Shown in pieces: positions 14,482 through 17,120 of a stretch of DNA of 17,120 nt (position 1 is the first letter of the stretch; each line of letters opens with the position of its first letter). Below the pieces are notes generated by a model. The model was not told the origin of the DNA, made no database searches, and saw only the letters and a program-made list of their open reading frames with translations. Source of the stretch: UBA2219 sp964612075 (GTDB lineage: Bacteria; Desulfobacterota; Deferrimicrobia; Deferrimicrobiales; Deferrimicrobiaceae); the NCBI GenBank assembly GCA_964612075.1, contig CAZTFC010000049.1, positions 1 through 17,120 of the forward strand, read 5' to 3'. The translations under genes and the position numbers were made by a program.

Positions 14482-15948
14482 CTACTTCTCCGCCGCCGCG
14501 TTGGCGCCGGCGATCCGGCCGAACACCATGATGTCCAGGATGGCGTTGCCGCCGACCCGGTTCGCGCCGTGGATGCCGCCCGTGATCTCGCCCGCCGCGT
14601 ACAGCGCCGGGATCACCTTCCCGTGGCGGTCTAGAACCTGGGTCTTCGTGTTGATGTTCAGGCCGCCCATCGTGTGGTGCACCGACATCCCGGCAAGGCA
14701 GGACCAGAAGGGCGGCTTGACGATCTTGTGCGTCAGGTTCCGCTTCTTCTTGCCGAAGTCGGCGTCGTTCTGCGCGTCCACGAACGAGTTGTACTTCTTC
14801 ACCGTCTCGACGAAAGCATCCACCGGGATGCCCATCTTCTTCGCCAGCTCCTCGAGGGTGTCCGCCTTGAAGGCGTCGCCCGTCTCGAGCCCCTTCACCG
14901 CCGTATTTCTCCATATCACGTCATGGTTCTGGTAGCCGTCTTCGTCTACGACCGAGAACCCGGACTGCCCCGGGAGGTTGAGGATCGCTTCCCGGATCAC
15001 GTCGCGCCGCTCGTCTTCCGCCACGAACCGTTTCCCCTGCTTGTCGACCATGATGTACCGGGCCACGTCGATGTGGAGGATGACCCGGAGCTTGCGCCCC
15101 GGAGGAGCCCCGGGGTTGCACTGGATGTGGTCCATGCCCACCGGGTAGCCGCCGATGTCGATGGCCTGGAGAAGCACCTCGCCCGTCGCGTGGGGAGCGT
15201 TCGTGGTGGTCAGCTCCCTCATCCTCGGGTCATGGAGCGCCCGCAGCTCCTTGTTGGCGCCGAACCCGCCCGCGGCCAGGACGACCGCCTTCTTCGCCTG
15301 GACGTAAACCGTCTTCCCCGCCTTGTCCGTGACGCGCACGCCGAGGACCCGGCCGTCCAGCTGCTTCTCCCGGATGATCTCCTCGACCTTCATCTCCGTG
15401 AAGGTCTTGACCCCGTGCTTGTCGGCCGCCTCCTTGAGGGTCTTGATGTAGCCCGTCCCCTTGGGCAGCACGGGGTTGTGGGAACGCGGATAAAGGGAGC
15501 CGTAGATCTGGAAGACGTTGTCCTTGAACTCCAGCCCGTAGCTCTCGAGCCACTTCACCGCGTCCAGCCCCTGCGCGGTCAGGATCTTCACCTTCTCGGG
15601 GTCGGCCCGGAAATCTCCGGCGGCGATCGTCTGGTTGAAATGGTGCTCCGGGGAGTCCTTGATCCCCTGCCGCCCCTGCCGCTCCGGGTCGGCGGCGTTC
15701 AAGCCGCCGCCGGAGATGATCGTGTTGCCGCCGATCGTGGGCATCTTCTCCAGGACGATGACGGTCGCCTTCTTCTCGGCGGCGGAAACGGCGGCCGCCA
15801 GGCCGGCGCCCCCCGCTCCCACGACCACGACGTCGGCGCTGCGGTCCCACTTCTTCGGAGGAGCGCACTCCCCCGGCGACGCCGCGGCGATCGCGAACAC
15901 CGCGACGGCGCAGATCGCGAACAGTACCCGTCCGAACCTGCTTTTCAT
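14482..15948 (-). CDS. Periplasmic FAD-dependent reductase of the flavocytochrome c/fumarate reductase family
   Basis: This 488-residue protein has a Sec signal peptide (MKSRFGRVLFAICAVAVFAI, cut near ECA at 27-29). It then has the FAD dinucleotide motif VVVGAGGAG at 41-49 with E67, and the capping and flavin domains of Shewanella FccA without heme or FMN-binding domains. The proton-donor Arg is kept (R315 in ERRD), as are H424/H425 in VHHTMGG and R464 in HGANRVGGNA. The fumarate-contacting His of the QIHPT motif is Asn (N278 in QCNPG), and the TE pair is not conserved. It therefore probably reduces another unsaturated carboxylate, such as a urocanate-, methacrylate- or cinnamate-type substrate (inference). 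An AAAGGAG ribosome site supports the ATG at 15946-15948; the frame continues to 16080 without support. It opens the operon with the MFS and cytochrome genes and is divergent from a LysR regulator. Confidence 0.9.
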   Translation of the reverse strand: MKSRFGRVLFAICAVAVFAIAAASPGECAPPKKWDRSADVVVVGAGGAGLAAAVSAAEKKATVIVLEKMPTIGGNTIISGGGLNAADPERQGRQGIKDSPEHHFNQTIAAGDFRADPEKVKILTAQGLDAVKWLESYGLEFKDNVFQIYGSLYPRSHNPVLPKGTGYIKTLKEAADKHGVKTFTEMKVEEIIREKQLDGRVLGVRVTDKAGKTVYVQAKKAVVLAAGGFGANKELRALHDPRMRELTTTNAPHATGEVLLQAIDIGGYPVGMDHIQCNPGAPPGRKLRVILHIDVARYIMVDKQGKRFVAEDERRDVIREAILNLPGQSGFSVVDEDGYQNHDVIWRNTAVKGLETGDAFKADTLEELAKKMGIPVDAFVETVKKYNSFVDAQNDADFGKKKRNLTHKIVKPPFWSCLAGMSVHHTMGGLNINTKTQVLDRHGKVIPALYAAGEITGGIHGANRVGGNAILDIMVFGRIAGANAAAEK

Positions 15949-16092
15949 GCCTTTCTCCTTTCGTTTTTTACGACGCGTCCACACGGTTGCCGAAGAGGCG
16001 CCCGGAATGTCGATTGACGTTCGGTACCCGGCGGGACACCGGTCCAGCCAAATTCTCCGGCCGGCAGAATTATTATTCAATCAACAGTTTCC

Positions 16093-16120
16093 TTGACGCC
16101 CTATACCAAAATGTTATAGA
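16093..16120 (+). promoter_or_regulatory. Candidate promoter of the LysR gene, giving a nearly leaderless transcript
   Basis: TTGACG (16093-16098), 16 bases, then TATAGA (16115-16120) would start transcription near 16127, two or three bases before the GTG at 16130. No Shine-Dalgarno sequence is visible, which fits a leaderless message. Confidence 0.45.
16101..16119. promoter_or_regulatory. Candidate LysR-type regulator binding site
   Basis: CTATA (16101-16105) and TATAG (16115-16119) form an inverted repeat with a 9-base spacer and contain a T-N11-A element (T16104 to A16116). It lies between the divergent LysR and FAD protein genes and overlaps the LysR promoter, as expected for autoregulation plus activation of the reductase operon. 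On the minus strand a weak AATAAT element downstream may be the -10 of the reductase promoter. Confidence 0.5.
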
Positions 16121-16129
16121 TATAAACTC

Positions 16130-17026
16130 GTGAAAATTCAGCAGCTTATATATTTCAAAACCACTTCGGAGGAACGAAGCTTCAGCGGGGCCGCAAGGAA
16201 ACTGAATGTCTCCCAGCCCGCGGTGAGCCGCGTCGTCCGGGAGCTGGAAATCGAGCTGGGGGTCGATCTTTTCCATCGCGGCCGGCTCGGCCTGCGGCTG
16301 ACGCCTCAGGGAGAGCGGTTCCTCATAAGCGCCCGCAAGATCCTTTCCTGTTGCGAAGAAGCGGTGTGGTCGGTAAAGCACGCCGACGCGGTGCACGGGA
16401 AACTGGTGGTCGGCTTCATCCCGGAGGTCCTCAAGACGTTCCTGGGGCATGCGTTCAAAAAATTCCGCTCGGATCACCCCGGCGCGGAATTGAGCGTCCG
16501 GGACATGCTTCCCGGAGAGCAGATCGCCGCCCTGCGCAGCCGCGAAATCGATCTGGCCGTCTTCGCGAATCTCCCTCCCGAGCTGGGGGAGGAGTTCGAA
16601 ATGCTCGTATTGAGGAAGTTATCGCTTCAGGCGGTTGTGCCCGCGGCCCACCCGCTTTCCGGGAAAAAGGCTGTTTTCCTTCGGGAGATCGAGCACGACA
16701 CGTTCCTTGCCTTCATCGAGGAAAAATTCCCCGGCCGGACCCGATACATCGTAAAGAACTGCAATCGAGCCGGTTTCATGCCGGCGATGGGAAGAAGCCA
16801 GGCCGCAAGCATCGTGGAGATGCTGGGCATGATCGGCGCCGGGATGGGAGTATGCCTCATGCCGAGCGACATCGGCAGCCATCCCCATCCCAACGTGGTT
16901 TTCGTGCCATTGAAGGACGACATCGAGCCGATCTGCCGGGTCGCCGCATGGCTGCCCGGGAACGGGAATCCCATGCTCCACCGTTTTTTGGAGTGCCTGA
17001 AAGAAAACGACCCGTCTTCGCGTTGA
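16130..17026 (+). CDS. LysR-family transcriptional regulator, likely controlling the FAD reductase operon
   Basis: This 298-residue regulator has the typical LysR plan. The N-terminal winged helix-turn-helix has SFSGAARKLNVSQPAVSRVV at about 18-37, followed by a linker helix and a two-lobed effector domain (from about residue 90, starting KLVVGFIPEVLKTFL). The start is GTG (16130-16132), and the sequence VKIQQLIYF fits the usual LysR N-terminus. No Shine-Dalgarno sequence is present. It is divergent from the reductase operon with 181 bases between them. By family precedent it would sense a small molecule, possibly the reductase substrate, and activate that operon. The C-terminus is complete, with TGA at 17024-17026. 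Confidence 0.93.
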   Translation: MKIQQLIYFKTTSEERSFSGAARKLNVSQPAVSRVVRELEIELGVDLFHRGRLGLRLTPQGERFLISARKILSCCEEAVWSVKHADAVHGKLVVGFIPEVLKTFLGHAFKKFRSDHPGAELSVRDMLPGEQIAALRSREIDLAVFANLPPELGEEFEMLVLRKLSLQAVVPAAHPLSGKKAVFLREIEHDTFLAFIEEKFPGRTRYIVKNCNRAGFMPAMGRSQAASIVEMLGMIGAGMGVCLMPSDIGSHPHPNVVFVPLKDDIEPICRVAAWLPGNGNPMLHRFLECLKENDPSSR

Positions 17027-17058
17027 ACGGGGAAGCCGACCGGGTTCGAACGGATGAT

Positions 17059-17092
17059 AAAAAAAGGGGAAGGGGGTCTCCCCCCCTTCCCC
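17059..17092 (-). terminator. Intrinsic terminator for a minus-strand gene beyond the right edge
   Basis: CCCCCTTCCCC (17082-17092) and GGGGAAGGGGG (17066-17076) form a perfect 11-bp stem with a 5-base loop. On the minus strand it is followed by seven Ts (17059-17065). There is no T-run on the plus strand, so it mainly serves a convergent gene outside the window and only secondarily the LysR gene. Confidence 0.8.
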
Positions 17093-17120
17093 GTCGCGGC
17101 TTCCCCGTGCGGCCCGCGCG

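Noticed and set aside
17037..17056. GGTTCGAA sequence resembling a tRNA T-loop
   Set aside because: The flanking bases cannot form a 5-bp T-stem, and no anticodon or acceptor arms are present upstream.
1..17120. CRISPR arrays, insertion sequences, rRNA or tRNA genes
   Set aside because: I saw no regularly spaced repeats, transposase frames, terminal inverted repeats with target duplications or RNA gene signatures by eye.

Overview
The window is GC-rich DNA from an anaerobic Gram-negative bacterium. It most resembles a deltaproteobacterium of the Desulfobacterota/Geobacter type. That placement is an inference from a NikR-type operator of the deltaproteobacterial form, a seven-heme periplasmic cytochrome, a periplasmic flavoprotein reductase and an AsmA-like envelope protein; there is no rRNA or other marker gene here. 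All but two of the genes lie on the minus strand.

Layout by position. (1) 1-4364 (minus, transcribed right to left): a five-gene operon of FecCD-type permease, ABC ATPase, substrate-binding protein, TsaA/TrmO-like protein and a 4Fe-4S protein cut by the left window edge. The first four genes overlap or couple at their stop/start codons. A 29-bp inverted repeat at 4336-4364 fits the deltaproteobacterial NikR consensus (GTGTTAC-N13-GTAACAC, from memory) with one mismatch. This argues that the transporter imports nickel rather than heme, siderophore or cobalamin. (2) 4438-8251: a large AsmA-family protein and a small YqaA/DedA membrane protein. (3) 8319-10638: a glycerate-dehydrogenase-like gene broken by one in-frame TAG, a 3-hydroxyisobutyrate-dehydrogenase-family oxidoreductase and an Rnk/GreA-family RNA polymerase-binding protein.

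(4) 10639-11049 is a strikingly AT-rich divergent intergenic region with several dyads, a 20-bp-spaced direct repeat and a good sigma70-type promoter. That promoter drives an unrecognised 47-residue single-pass membrane protein (11050-11193, plus strand), which has a strong Shine-Dalgarno sequence and its own terminator hairpin. (5) 11275-12282: a family-2 O-methyltransferase, separated by an intrinsic terminator from the next unit.

(6) 12451-17026: a probable periplasmic respiratory reductase module. It comprises a secreted FAD protein of the flavocytochrome c/fumarate reductase family, an MFS transporter and a seven-heme cytochrome whose C-terminal part resembles the tetraheme domain of flavocytochrome c. 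The three are on the minus strand, with a divergent LysR regulator on the plus strand. Heme and flavin domains that are fused in Shewanella fumarate reductase are separate genes here. The fumarate-binding His of that family is replaced by Asn, so the electron acceptor is probably an unsaturated carboxylate other than fumarate (inference). An intrinsic terminator near the right edge points to a further minus-strand gene outside the window.
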